Shown: positions 46,535 through 55,754, numbered from the stretch's first letter. The stretch is DNA of 64,000 nt from Clostridium bovifaecis (GCA_009738435.1 CP046522.1:3007249-3071248), one strand, 5' to 3'. Translations and numbers: made by a program. The notes: generated by a model from the letters alone, not told the origin.

Positions 46535-46861
46535 TTAACCTTCCACATTCTCTATTCCCCATTTATGCATTAACTCTAATATTGGAAGCAGCGTTCTCCC
46601 TTTCTCTGTAATAGAGTATTCTACTTTAGGTGGAATCTGATGATATTCCTCTCTATGAATTACCTTATCTATCTCTAGCTCCTTCAGCTGTTGAGATAGC
46701 ATTTTATGTGAAATACTTATTAAAGTCTTTTTAAGTTCCCCATATCTTTTTACACCCTCAGTAGCTAAATGCCAAAGTATAATGGGTTTCCACTTACCTC
46801 CTACAACCTTTTGTGTGTATTCTAAAGGGCATTTATATTTTTTCTGCTCTATATTCTCCAT
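46535..46861 (-). CDS. HxlR-family transcriptional regulator
   Basis: Winged-helix regulator of 108 residues (normal HxlR size). Typical features are the N-terminal cysteine region KKYKCPLEYT (Cys11), VVGGKWKPIILWHL, the recognition helix ISHKMLSQQLKELE and the wing EYHQIPPKVEYSITEKG. Members with this cysteine sense oxidants, aldehydes or quinones. It is divergent from a nitroreductase gene, and the palindrome between them is the likely shared operator. Confidence 0.92.
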   Translation of the reverse strand: MENIEQKKYKCPLEYTQKVVGGKWKPIILWHLATEGVKRYGELKKTLISISHKMLSQQLKELEIDKVIHREEYHQIPPKVEYSITEKGRTLLPILELMHKWGIENVEG

Positions 46862-46884
46862 TTAAATATTACTCTCCTTTTGTA

Positions 46885-46911
46885 TAGTATCTTACACAAA
46901 AGTGCATACTA
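46885..46911. promoter_or_regulatory. Operator-like inverted repeat between HxlR and nitroreductase genes
   Basis: TAGTAT (46885-46890) and ATACTA (46906-46911) frame CAC-AAAA-GTG. The position just upstream of the divergent regulator fits HxlR autoregulation and control of the nitroreductase gene. Inference from layout. Confidence 0.5.
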
Positions 46912-46994
46912 TTAAAATTAATTATATGAATATATAATAAGTATATAAAATAAATAGAGTTACTGCAACTCTATAAATATAGAAGAGGTGTATT

Positions 46995-47612
46995 ATGGAA
47001 GTATTAGAAGCGATACAATCAAGAAGAAGTATAAGAAAATTTAAACCTGATGCAGTACCCCAAGACTATATTACCGAATTAATAGAAGCAGGAAGATTAG
47101 CTCCTTCTGGCACGAACCTCCAACCTACACGTTATGTAGTAATAAAGAGTGAAGATTCAAGAGAAAAGTTAAAAGAATGTACTCCACTACCTTTTGTGCC
47201 AGCTGCTCCAGTGGTAATTGCATGCTGCATCGATACTAAGTCCATAAATTCAACCGGAGATAGAATGAAAGAACTTCGTGAAGCTCAGGCTTTTGTGAAT
47301 ACCCCACTTAACGAAGATAATAATGATTCTGATTCCTATAATAAAAGAAGAAGTACTATGGACGAGACAGCTGCCAAGGCTTATTTAAGTTTGAATGCGG
47401 CTATTGCTATTGATCATATAACTCTTAGAGCTACGGATTTAGGGCTTGGAAGCTGTTGGGTTATGATGTTTGATAAATCAAAAGTCAAAGATCTCTTAGG
47501 ACTTGATGATAGATATGAAGTTCTTGCTCTATTACCTATTGGTTATCCAGATCAATCTCCTGCACAAAGGCCAAGACTAGATATTAAAGAAGTACTTTTA
47601 AAAGAAATTTAA
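46995..47612 (+). CDS. Nitroreductase-family FMN oxidoreductase
   Basis: FMN-dependent NAD(P)H oxidoreductase of 205 residues. The FMN-binding elements are QSRRSIRKFKPD (about 8-19), RLAPSGTNLQPTRYVVI (about 35-51) and the late LGLGSCWVMMF (about 150-160). Members reduce nitroaromatics, quinones or flavins. AGAGGTG lies before the ATG. The divergent HxlR-type gene is its likely regulator, a common arrangement for electrophile responses. Confidence 0.92.
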   Translation: MEVLEAIQSRRSIRKFKPDAVPQDYITELIEAGRLAPSGTNLQPTRYVVIKSEDSREKLKECTPLPFVPAAPVVIACCIDTKSINSTGDRMKELREAQAFVNTPLNEDNNDSDSYNKRRSTMDETAAKAYLSLNAAIAIDHITLRATDLGLGSCWVMMFDKSKVKDLLGLDDRYEVLALLPIGYPDQSPAQRPRLDIKEVLLKEI

Positions 47613-47674
47613 AGGAGTAAGTATTTCTTACGATGATAAAATATCTCAAACTCTTTTAGCTTAAGAGAAAATAA

Positions 47675-47715
47675 AGGAGTTCTTAGCAATTCAGCACTTA
47701 GAACTCCTAATTTTA
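47675..47715 (+). terminator. Terminator of the nitroreductase gene
   Basis: AGGAGTTCT (47675-47683) pairs with AGAACTCCT (47700-47708), followed by AATTTTATTT. It stands 62 bases after the nitroreductase stop. Confidence 0.75.
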
Positions 47716-47863
47716 TTTGCTATTGAGACATCATCCTCAATTAGCATTATTTTATATTTTATATTCTATACTCCCTATATCCTTTACATAAAATTAGTTT
47801 TAAAAAAGTCTACTTGCAGCTAGAGCCTAAAAATATATACTCGAATTATATCATTGCATCCTC

Positions 47864-50122
47864 TTAGATAGTCAAATATTTTCCTGTAATAGAAGAATTG
47901 CAATTGACTATATCCTTTGGCTGCCCTTGAAATATAACTTTGCCTCCATCCTGGCCTGCCCCAGGTCCAAGGTCTATAATCCAATCAGCTTGACTTATTA
48001 TATTTAAATTATGTTCTATGACAATTACAGTACTTCCTTGATCCACAAGACGGTTCATAATTAAAATAAGTTGTTCTATATCAGACATATGCAGTCCTGT
48101 AGTAGGCTCATCTAATACATATACATTCCCTCGACTTTCTAATTCTGCTGCCAGCTTAACTCTTTGAAGCTCACCTCCAGATAGTGTATTTAAAGGCTGC
48201 CCTAGAGTAATGTAGCCTATTCCTACATCTTTTAATCTTTTTAAAGTAGGAAATATCTCTTTTTGATAAAAAAATTCCATAGCTTCGTCAATAGTCATTT
48301 CAAGTACTTCGCTAATACTTTTACCTCTTAATTTAAACTGAATTACCTGTTCATTAAACCTCCGTCCTTGGCATACCTCACAAATACTTTCCATGGTATC
48401 CATAAAAGCTAAATCCGTATATATCATTCCTAAACCTTTGCATTTTGGGCAAGCTCCCTTTGAATTAAAACTAAAAAGAGCAGCTTCAACGCCGTTCTGT
48501 TTTGCAAACATGCTTCTGATTGAATCAAAAATCCCAGTATAAGTGGCAATATTAGAGCGATTAGAAGCTTGAATTGATCCTTGATCTATGAAAATCGTTT
48601 CGGGATGATATTTAGGAAATACATGATTTATAAGAGTACTTTTTCCAGAACCAGCTACCCCTGTGACTACAGTCATAACACCTTTAGGGACTTTAATACT
48701 GACATCTTTTAAATTATGCAAAGATGCATGTTTTATGACAAACCATCCAGCAGGCTTTCTAATTTCTTTCTTCAGCCTAGGTTTATTGTTCAAAAACTTC
48801 CCTGTCAAAGTATCTGCTTTTACTAATCCATTTAAATCTCCTTCGTATACTACTCTACCGCCTTTTATACCAGCTTTAGGTCCTACATCAACTATATGAT
48901 CTGCAATTTTAATTACATCAGGGTCATGTTCCACAATTAAAACAGTATTACCCTTATCTCTCAATTGCCTTAAAAGGCTATTAATTTTGTTTATATCGTG
49001 AGGATGAAGACCAATACTTGGTTCATCAAAAATATAGGTAATATCAGTTAAGCTTCCTCCTAACTGGCGAACCATCTTGATTCTTTGGGATTCGCCACCA
49101 GAAAGAGTAGATGTTTCTCGGTTTAAGTTCAAATATCCTAATCCAATGAAAATTAAATGTTCCAACCGATGAATAATAGCATCCACTATGGTATGTGAAT
49201 AGGGTTCCTTGATGGTTCGCATGAAGTTAATAAGATCACTCACTTGCATTTTGGTGCAATCTGCAATATTTTTACCGTTTATTTTACACCCAAGCATCTC
49301 CTGATTAAGTCTGGCACCCTCACATAATGGACAAACACCTTTTGTAACCACATAATCAATGGTTTCCTTGTATAGAACTGCATCTCTCGATTCCTTATTT
49401 AAAAAAGTACGTTGAATTCTTGGGATAACCCCTTCATACTTGGAAGTTGGTGGCCAACCCTCAGTAGGATTTGAAGGCTTAAAATCCGTTTTGTAAAGAA
49501 GTGTATCCAATTCATCCTCCGTATAATCTTTTAGTTTTTTATCATTGTCGAAAAGCCCTGTACAAACGTAACGTTTCCATCTGACTTCCCCAGGCCTAAA
49601 AGTAGGAAACTGAATTGCTCCTTCATTTAATGACTTTTGACTATCAATTAGCCGACTAATATCAAAAATTTTTACTTTTCCTAATCCTTCACACCTTAGG
49701 CACATACCTTGTGGATTATTAAATGAAAAAATATCTGAATATCCAGCAAAAGGCTTTCCAATGCGAGAAAACAATAAACGTAACAATGAGTATATGTCTG
49801 TAATAGTTCCAACTGTTGACCTTCCATTGCCTCCAATTCTCTTTTGATTAATAACAATTGCCACTGATAGATTTTCAATTGAATCTACGTTAGGCTGTCC
49901 ATAATGCGGAAGGCGGTGTCGAATAAAGCTTGAATAAGTTTCGTTTAACTGGCGTTGTGATTCTGCTGCAATTGTATCAAATACAAGGGCTGACTTTCCA
50001 GAACCTGAAACCCCTGTAAAAACAGTAATTTGCTTCTTAGGAATTTTCAAATTTATACTTTTTAAGTTTTTTTCTCTGGCTCCAATTACTTCTATATTAC
50101 TTCTTGAACATATTTCTCCCAT
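47864..50122 (-). CDS. UvrA-like ABC ATPase (short UvrA2-type)
   Basis: UvrA family protein of about 752 residues, shorter than housekeeping UvrA (about 940). Two ATPase halves: Walker A GVSGSGKSALVFDT (about 35-48) and GVAGSGKSTLINHV (about 490), signatures LSGGESQRIKMVRQLG and LSGGELQRVKLAAEL, and Walker B boxes FDEPSIGLHP and LDEPTTGLHM. Zinc-type cysteines remain in CLRCEGLG, CPLCEGARL and CPKCKGLG. The shorter form lacks part of the UvrB-binding/insertion region and is found beside drug or stress genes; it is thought to help tolerate DNA-binding compounds. ATG at 50122 has AAAAGGAG upstream; a longer start at 50140 is less likely. Divergent from a WYL regulator. Confidence 0.88.
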   Translation of the reverse strand: MGEICSRSNIEVIGAREKNLKSINLKIPKKQITVFTGVSGSGKSALVFDTIAAESQRQLNETYSSFIRHRLPHYGQPNVDSIENLSVAIVINQKRIGGNGRSTVGTITDIYSLLRLLFSRIGKPFAGYSDIFSFNNPQGMCLRCEGLGKVKIFDISRLIDSQKSLNEGAIQFPTFRPGEVRWKRYVCTGLFDNDKKLKDYTEDELDTLLYKTDFKPSNPTEGWPPTSKYEGVIPRIQRTFLNKESRDAVLYKETIDYVVTKGVCPLCEGARLNQEMLGCKINGKNIADCTKMQVSDLINFMRTIKEPYSHTIVDAIIHRLEHLIFIGLGYLNLNRETSTLSGGESQRIKMVRQLGGSLTDITYIFDEPSIGLHPHDINKINSLLRQLRDKGNTVLIVEHDPDVIKIADHIVDVGPKAGIKGGRVVYEGDLNGLVKADTLTGKFLNNKPRLKKEIRKPAGWFVIKHASLHNLKDVSIKVPKGVMTVVTGVAGSGKSTLINHVFPKYHPETIFIDQGSIQASNRSNIATYTGIFDSIRSMFAKQNGVEAALFSFNSKGACPKCKGLGMIYTDLAFMDTMESICEVCQGRRFNEQVIQFKLRGKSISEVLEMTIDEAMEFFYQKEIFPTLKRLKDVGIGYITLGQPLNTLSGGELQRVKLAAELESRGNVYVLDEPTTGLHMSDIEQLILIMNRLVDQGSTVIVIEHNLNIISQADWIIDLGPGAGQDGGKVIFQGQPKDIVNCNSSITGKYLTI

Positions 50123-50266
50123 AATAATTCTCCTTTTCATATCCTATCTGTATCATTCAATTTTTTTTGACTACTTGTAATAAATAATATACACTATAAA
50201 CATGACAATTGTTGTCTAGTTTTTTAATATATAGTAACTTATTATCATAAATATATAGGAGGATTT

Positions 50267-51199
50267 ATGTCAAAGACTAAACTAATATTTGATTTGATTA
50301 TGTATGTAAATACTAAAAGAATTTTTACTGCTCAGGATGTAGCCTACGAATTTAATGTCTCTGTTAGAACTGCCCATAGATACTTGATGGAAATAAGCGA
50401 ACTTGGAGTTCCTCTATATACAGATCAGGGACGAAATGGAGGATACCGTATCCTAGAAAATAGAGCTCTTCCTCCAATCATATTTGATGAAAATGAAGCA
50501 TCAGCAATCTTCTTTGCTTTTCAGTCATTGAAATACTATAAATCCTTGCCATTTGATACAAATATTGATTCAGCCTCAAAAAAGTTATACTTTAGTCTGC
50601 CTGATGACATTAAAAAGAAGATACGCCGCTTAGAATTTGTGCTATCCTTCTGGAACCCTAAACGAGATATTGATTCTCCTTTTTTAAAGGAAATAATTGA
50701 GGCAGCTATAAAAAATAATATAGTAATAATTGACTATCAATCAAAAACAAAAAATAATTTGAGAGAGGTTAAACCTATTGGCGTTTACGCATATGATGGA
50801 CTTTGGTATATGCCTGCTTTAGATATAAAAAAAGATAAAGTTTTATTATTTAGAGTTGATAGGATACTATCCTTAGAGACTTCCGAAATAACCCATGAAT
50901 TCCCAATGAGTTTAATGGATTGGTTTAACAGCTACACAATTAAAACACCTATTCGACTATATGTTGAGTTAACACGAGAAGGAATAAGGGAATGTCAAAG
51001 CACTATATGGCTAGAGTCTTCCATCGTAATTACTGATAGCGAAAATGGATATATAGATACAATCATTGATAAAAGCGAATTGGAGTTTGTTTCTAATTAC
51101 TTTTTCCAGTTAGGTGATTATGTAAAGGTTATTGAACCCGAAGAGATAGTAGAAAATATAAAAAGCCGAGCTTACAGAATCCTAAATCATTATCTCTAA
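50267..51199 (+). CDS. WYL-domain transcriptional regulator (YafY/DeoR-like)
   Basis: 310 residues: N-terminal HTH_11 winged helix (about 5-60, TAQDVAYEFNVSVRTAHRYL with the linking GRNGGYRILENRALPPI) and a WYL ligand domain (about 140-215, GVYAYDGLWYMPALDIKKDK), then a C-terminal extension. WYL domains are thought to bind nucleic acid pieces or small ligands and often control DNA-damage or phage-defence genes. It is divergent from the UvrA-like gene with a gap of 144 bases, so regulation of that gene is likely. AGGAGG precedes the ATG. Confidence 0.88.
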   Translation: MSKTKLIFDLIMYVNTKRIFTAQDVAYEFNVSVRTAHRYLMEISELGVPLYTDQGRNGGYRILENRALPPIIFDENEASAIFFAFQSLKYYKSLPFDTNIDSASKKLYFSLPDDIKKKIRRLEFVLSFWNPKRDIDSPFLKEIIEAAIKNNIVIIDYQSKTKNNLREVKPIGVYAYDGLWYMPALDIKKDKVLLFRVDRILSLETSEITHEFPMSLMDWFNSYTIKTPIRLYVELTREGIRECQSTIWLESSIVITDSENGYIDTIIDKSELEFVSNYFFQLGDYVKVIEPEEIVENIKSRAYRILNHYL

Positions 51200-51297
51200 T
51201 GAAAATCTTTTTGCATATCTGTAGCTCGGCATAACACCAATCTTTTAAATTATTATTTTTCAAAATTTGTATCTAAATTTAACTTCTAACTATAAAT

Positions 51298-52044
51298 CTA
51301 TTCTTTATCTGCATACATCTGTGCTGCTGCATAAAGATAATAGGAAAGACCTATTTGCTGATTTTCTTGCATGTTTCTATGAAAATCATCATCTAACATA
51401 AATTTTGATATATTAACAAATGATTTTGCATCCATATTTGCACCATGTACATTTAAAAATTCAATGTGTTCTTTTAATGCCTTCTGTAACCTCTTATCAT
51501 CTGCTCTCCATCCACTTTTTAATGCATTTATCATAAAACTTGTAAATTGCTGTGCCTCTAATGCCTGTTTATTCACTTTATCTGCTTGAATTTCTTGAGT
51601 TCCCAGCATATCATAATTATATTTATCTTTTAGATATTCGTTTTGTTCCGTAAGTGCCTCTGCCCATTCTTCCTTATTAAAACCTTTAAACATTTCTAAT
51701 TTATCCATACTTTCTCCTTTCTTTGTGAAGAAAATCGACTTCTCAATTGTACTTAACAAATGCTCCACTCTCTGCTTGCGCGCATAAAGCAGTTCATGTT
51801 GTTTTGTCAAGCATTCAATTCGACTCGATTCATCTTCAAGAGCCTTTTTTATATCATTGAGAGAGAAATCAAGCTCCCGATAAAATAAAATTTGCTGCAG
51901 CCTTTCTAGCTCCTTCATACTATATAGCCGATATCCAGCATCTGTCACCTTACACGGCTCTAATAATCCTATTTTATGATAATGATGAAGCGTCTTTATT
52001 GTTACTCCTGTTAACTCTCCAACTTCTTTAACTGTGCATTGCAT
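51298..52044 (-). CDS. MerR-family regulator with TipAS ligand domain
   Basis: 248 residues. The N-terminal MerR helix-turn-helix (about 3-70, VKEVGELTGVTIKTLHHYHKIG and AGYRLYSMKELERLQQI) is followed by a coiled coil (about 78-110) and a TipAS-type C-terminal domain (from about 125; FNKEEWAEALTEQNEYLKDKY). Close relatives are B. subtilis Mta and Streptomyces TipA, which activate multidrug genes on binding bulky compounds. The promoter upstream has the hallmark 19-base spacer with a palindrome, so it likely activates itself. No exporter directly adjoins. Confidence 0.92.
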   Translation of the reverse strand: MQCTVKEVGELTGVTIKTLHHYHKIGLLEPCKVTDAGYRLYSMKELERLQQILFYRELDFSLNDIKKALEDESSRIECLTKQHELLYARKQRVEHLLSTIEKSIFFTKKGESMDKLEMFKGFNKEEWAEALTEQNEYLKDKYNYDMLGTQEIQADKVNKQALEAQQFTSFMINALKSGWRADDKRLQKALKEHIEFLNVHGANMDAKSFVNISKFMLDDDFHRNMQENQQIGLSYYLYAAAQMYADKE

Positions 52045-52065
52045 GATTTCCTCACCTCGAATATA

Positions 52066-52096
52066 ATATTAATGTCTTACCCAAGGTAAGAGTCAA
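52066..52096 (-). promoter_or_regulatory. MerR-type promoter with 19-base spacer and operator
   Basis: On the minus strand: TTGACT (52096-52091), a 19-base spacer carrying the palindrome CTTACC-TTG-GGTAAG, and TAATAT (52071-52066). The overlong spacer with dyad is diagnostic of promoters that MerR proteins activate by DNA distortion. It lies 22 bases upstream of the TipA-type gene. Confidence 0.85.
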
Positions 52097-52329
52097 GTTT
52101 TTTTACAAACTTTTTTGTGATTAAAGAAATCTTTCTTCTCTTCTTTTAGCTTTTGTCTACTTTTATAATTCATATCCGTATTACTACTTACTTTCCTAAT
52201 TATTAATTTAGTTTTAAGCTTCATCAATTAGACTTAACAGTCACTTAAAAAGCCTCAAACGTCTTTATTTTTTAACCAAATACGGAAAACAACATAACCA
52301 TCTGAAGCTGCTTACTATACCTCTAATAA

Positions 52330-53211
52330 TCAACTTTCCAATATTTCTACAAACTTTTTTGTAGCTGGTGAAGGAGGTACACTCTTTAAAAAACAAAATC
52401 CTATACTTCTTTTAGGTACTTCTTCTACTATTTTAACTTCATATAAAACTCCATTATTTAAATATTCCCGTGAAAACTCTTTAACAACGCAGGCTATGCC
52501 TAAGTTTATTTTTGCGAATTCTAATAATAAATCGTGAGAGCCAAGCTCAATTTCCGAGACAATTTCAATACCTTTTGATAAGATATATTTTTCTACATAC
52601 TGTCTTGAATTTGACTTAGTATCAAGCAATATTAATGGTAATTTTGACAATTCTTCAAAACTTAAAGGCATAGAGAGTGTATTCTTGTACTTATCGCCAC
52701 AAACAAAAATATCTTGTACATCCATACATTTCTTTATTTCTAAAGACGTGTCTTCAATAGGAAAATTACAGATTGCAATATCAATTTTTCCCGACTTTAA
52801 CATATCACAAAGTTCTAAAGTTGTTCTATTTACAATTTTTAACTTAATATTGGGGTATTCGCTATGAAATTTATCTAAGTATTGTAACAAAAAATATCGT
52901 GAAATAGCATCCCCTACCCCTATTTTTAATTCTCCTAGCATTATGTTTTTAGATTCTAACAGTTTTTCCTCACCTACATTAATTAAGTTTATAGCAGAAT
53001 TGGCATATTCAAATAGTAACTTCCCTTCATTTGTAAGAATTACACCCCTAGATGTTCTTGTAAAAAGCCGTACCTCAAGTTCTCCTTCCAGTTGCATAAT
53101 TGCCTGACTTACAGCAGGTTGTGTCATATACAGCGCTTTTGCCCCTTTAGAGAAGCTTTCACATTTAGCTACTTCACAAAAGACTTTATATAAATCTAAT
53201 TTACTTATCAT
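52330..53211 (-). CDS. LysR-family transcriptional regulator
   Basis: 293 residues: N-terminal winged helix-turn-helix (about 3-62, VFCEVAKCESFSKGAKALYMTQPAVSQAIMQLE in family form, EVRLFTRTSRGVILTNEG) and a two-lobed effector domain to the C-terminus. ATG at 53211 is 7 bases after AAGGAG; the longer start at 53235 is rejected. It is divergent from the CofE-like gene with a palindrome in between, so it probably controls that gene. The closest characterised type (CysL/YwfK-like) cannot be settled by eye. Confidence 0.93.
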   Translation of the reverse strand: MISKLDLYKVFCEVAKCESFSKGAKALYMTQPAVSQAIMQLEGELEVRLFTRTSRGVILTNEGKLLFEYANSAINLINVGEEKLLESKNIMLGELKIGVGDAISRYFLLQYLDKFHSEYPNIKLKIVNRTTLELCDMLKSGKIDIAICNFPIEDTSLEIKKCMDVQDIFVCGDKYKNTLSMPLSFEELSKLPLILLDTKSNSRQYVEKYILSKGIEIVSEIELGSHDLLLEFAKINLGIACVVKEFSREYLNNGVLYEVKIVEEVPKRSIGFCFLKSVPPSPATKKFVEILES

Positions 53212-53251
53212 ATAAGTTCTCCTTATACCTGACATTCTATATATTTATTTT

Positions 53252-53290
53252 ACTTATACCATAATAATATTGTATAGTACAAGTATAAGT
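53252..53290. promoter_or_regulatory. LysR-type inverted repeat in divergent promoter region
   Basis: ACTTATAC (53252-53259) and GTATAAGT (53283-53290) are perfect 8-base arms in the gap between the LysR and CofE-like genes. Inner TATAGTACAAGTATA sequence offers further half sites. Fits a LysR binding region; inference. Confidence 0.5.
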
Positions 53291-53336
53291 GTTAAATATG
53301 CATTATATAAATCGAAAAGAATTAAGGAGACATGAC

Positions 53337-54527
53337 ATGGAAAGAATGGTTGGAACTGTAGTTAGAGGTCTGCGTGCCCCAATTATCAACAAGGGAGACG
53401 ATATTACAGAGATAGTTGTAAACACTGTATTAAAAGCTTCTGAAATAGGAGGCTATTCTATTAATGATAAGGATATTGTTACTGTAACCGAATCAGTAGT
53501 AGCTCGTGCTCAAGGAAATTATGCAACAATTGATAACATTGCAAAAGATGTGAGTTTAAAGTTTGGAGAGGATACTATAGGAGTAATATTTCCTATTTTA
53601 AGCCGTAACCGCTTTGCTATTTGTCTTCGCGGTATCGCAAAAGGAGCTAAAAAAATTGTTTTAATGCTTAGCTATCCATCTGATGAGGTAGGTAATCACT
53701 TAGTAGATATAGATATGCTTGATGAAAAAGGAATCAACCCTTGGACAGATATTTTAACTGAGGCGGAATTCCGCAGCCATTTTGGTTATAAAAAGCATCT
53801 TTTTACCGGTGTTGATTATATTGATTATTACAAATCTTTAATTGAAGAATATGGTGTAGAATGTGAAGTTATCTTCTCAAACAATGCTAAAACTATTTTA
53901 AACTATACCAAAAATGTTCTTACATGTGATATTCATACAAGATTTAGAACTAAAAAGATATTAAAAGCAAACGGTGGAGATAAAATTTATAGCCTTGACG
54001 ATATTTTATCAGCATCTATTGATAGTAGCGGCTATAATGAAGCTTATGGGCTTTTAGGTTCAAATAAAGCAACAGAAGAAAGTGTTAAGCTTTTCCCACG
54101 TGATTGTCAACCTGTAGTGAATAGTATACAAGCTATGATTAAAGAAAAGACAGGAAAAACTGTAGAAGTTATGGTTTATGGTGATGGCGCTTTCAAAGAC
54201 CCGGTAGGTAAAATTTGGGAACTAGCTGACCCTGTTGTGTCACCAGCGTATACATCTGGGCTTGAAGGTACACCTAACGAAGTTAAATTAAAATATCTTG
54301 CTGATAATAACTTTGCTGATTTAAAAGGTGAAGAACTTAAAAACGCTATTTCAGAATATATTATGAATAAGGAGTCAGACCTGGTAGGTGCTATGGAATC
54401 ACAAGGTACTACTCCAAGACAGCTTACTGATCTTATAGGTTCACTTTCTGACTTAACCTCAGGCAGCGGTGATAAAGGTACTCCTATAATATATATCCAA
54501 GGTTATTTTGATAATTATACCAAATAA
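53337..54527 (+). CDS. Coenzyme F420-0:L-glutamate ligase-like protein (CofE family)
   Basis: 396 residues of the CofE/FbiB-type ligase fold. Recognisable parts are VVRGLRAPIINKGDDITEIV (about 7-26), DIVTVTESVVARAQGN (about 44-59), and VMVYGDGAFKDPVGKIWELADPVVSPAYTSGLEGTP (about 282-317), the last being a strongly conserved block. In archaea and actinobacteria the enzyme adds glutamate to F420. Clostridia are not known to make F420, so the firmicute homologues probably ligate an amino acid to another acceptor. ATG at 53337 is 7 bases after AAGGAG. It is monocistronic, divergent from a LysR gene and followed by a strong terminator. Confidence 0.82.
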   Translation: MERMVGTVVRGLRAPIINKGDDITEIVVNTVLKASEIGGYSINDKDIVTVTESVVARAQGNYATIDNIAKDVSLKFGEDTIGVIFPILSRNRFAICLRGIAKGAKKIVLMLSYPSDEVGNHLVDIDMLDEKGINPWTDILTEAEFRSHFGYKKHLFTGVDYIDYYKSLIEEYGVECEVIFSNNAKTILNYTKNVLTCDIHTRFRTKKILKANGGDKIYSLDDILSASIDSSGYNEAYGLLGSNKATEESVKLFPRDCQPVVNSIQAMIKEKTGKTVEVMVYGDGAFKDPVGKIWELADPVVSPAYTSGLEGTPNEVKLKYLADNNFADLKGEELKNAISEYIMNKESDLVGAMESQGTTPRQLTDLIGSLSDLTSGSGDKGTPIIYIQGYFDNYTK

Positions 54528-54558
54528 CAGTAGCTGTGCTGGTCATTGCTTACTATAG

Positions 54559-54598
54559 TTAATCACTTTGCTCAATAAATAGTGAGCAAAGTGATTAA
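54559..54598. terminator. Strong bidirectional terminator
   Basis: 16-bp perfect arms (54559-54574 and 54583-54598, AATCACTTTGCTCA core) with an 8-base loop between the converging CofE-like gene and methyltransferase remnant. Confidence 0.85.
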
Positions 54599-54618
54599 TA
54601 GTTTAGCTTTATAATAAT

Positions 54619-55113
54619 TTACTTTTTCCTAGCAGCTATTATAAGAATTATTGGTCTTCGCAATTCATCTTTGGATTCTGTATATTCTTCTAAGGAAGTC
54701 GAGTCAACCTTTGGTTCAACTAGTCCTGTTAACTGAAAGCCATAATTAGGAAGGCTGTTTACATAAGCAGTAAGTGTTTTATGATATTTCATCACCTCTT
54801 CACCTAAAAAATGGATTTTCATATTCCTTCATCAAAGTATCTATCAACAAGCCAATGTAAGCGGTCACCCTGTTTGTCACAATACCATTATTTTCCGCAT
54901 GTCTATATTATATAGAAACTGCTTGGTGTCTTTTCTTCGCTATCTCCAACATTTTCTCACAGATATCAACACCAACTACGGACTTTGCTCCTTGTTCAAC
55001 GGCATACTGACAGTGTCAACATACCCGCAGCCCAAATCCAAAACACGTTTATTACGTAAATCTGTCTTACCTACTACCGCTGCATGCTTTAAATATTGAT
55101 CCAACTCTATCAT
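54619..55113 (-). pseudogene. SAM-dependent methyltransferase remnant
   Basis: The minus strand from 55113 reads KTDLRNKRVLDLGCGY (SAM motif I), then shifts frame to YAVEQGAKSVVGVDICEKML with further stops. The middle of the enzyme is missing, and the end resumes as VDRYFDEGI and, after another shift, FLGEEVMKYHKTLTAYVNSL to ELRRPIILIIAARKK (54822-54619). A full clostridial methyltransferase of this type would be about 245 residues; about 100 or more are lost. The 67-residue 3' frame alone is probably not a functional gene. The 5' end overlaps the flavin reductase gene, so that gene's end may also be rearranged. Confidence 0.8.
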
Positions 55114-55615
55114 TTAAATCAAAGTATCCTGAATCCATTAGTATTGTTGGCTTAACTTTTAGAGCATTTGGTCTTCCATTTTCTAAGCATTCTTCATTTG
55201 CATATGCAGCAACAATCTCACCAATAAACATTGTAAAATCAAAGATAGGAATAGTCTGTATTACCTTACAAAGATAATTTACAGGGCATTCTTTTATCAT
55301 TGGTGCATTTCCTACTTCATCATAAAACGATTCAAAAATCTTTGATTTATCTACTTTATTTCCAGATACTGTTCCACAATAATCAGTTTTTTCAATAGCC
55401 TCAGACGAAGGAATGTTTACACTAAAAAATCCATTTTCTACCACACCAGCTGTTGTGCAATGAGAATTCTTTAATGAAATATATAGCACGGGTTTTTGAC
55501 TTACAACTCCATATGCTCCAATAGTAGCATAGTTTGGCTTTCCATTAACAGTAGCTCCTGCTAAAACCGTGATATACGGTCCAAAGGGAATATTTGATAT
55601 CTTCTTTTTTGTCAT
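55067..55615 (-). CDS. Flavin reductase-like (flavoredoxin) protein
   Basis: FMN-binding split-barrel protein of 182 residues. Features: ATVNGKPNYATIGAYGVVSQKP (about 15-36), VENGFFSVNIPSSEAIEKTDYCGTVSG (about 61-87) and the later TPIFDFTMFIGEIVAAYANE-like strand. Such proteins shuttle electrons or reduce flavin or small electrophiles. The final residues (FKACSGSR) run into the methyltransferase remnant, so the native C-terminus may have been replaced. GGAGAATAAGT-ATG gives a good start. It shares the strand with other flavin proteins upstream. Confidence 0.85.
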   Translation of the reverse strand: MTKKKISNIPFGPYITVLAGATVNGKPNYATIGAYGVVSQKPVLYISLKNSHCTTAGVVENGFFSVNIPSSEAIEKTDYCGTVSGNKVDKSKIFESFYDEVGNAPMIKECPVNYLCKVIQTIPIFDFTMFIGEIVAAYANEECLENGRPNALKVKPTILMDSGYFDLNDRVGSIFKACSGSR

Positions 55616-55714
55616 ACTTATTCTCCTATCTAATTAAATCTTTATTTTAATAATGAAGATTATAAGATAAAAATGAGTAAATTTATAGACTTTTTCTTTT
55701 CTATTAGTTATCAT

Positions 55715-55754
55715 ATAGATAGAGTATGCCCCTTACGCGGCATACTCTATCTAT
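55715..55754 (-). terminator. Terminator of the small membrane protein gene
   Basis: 16-bp perfect arms (55715-55730 and 55739-55754, AGATAGAGTATGCC core), 8-base loop. The minus-strand sequence after it is only moderately T-rich. Confidence 0.75.

Noticed and set aside
54899..55099. Plus-strand frame of 66 codons
   Set aside because: It is the antisense of the methyltransferase remnant and has no independent coding signal.
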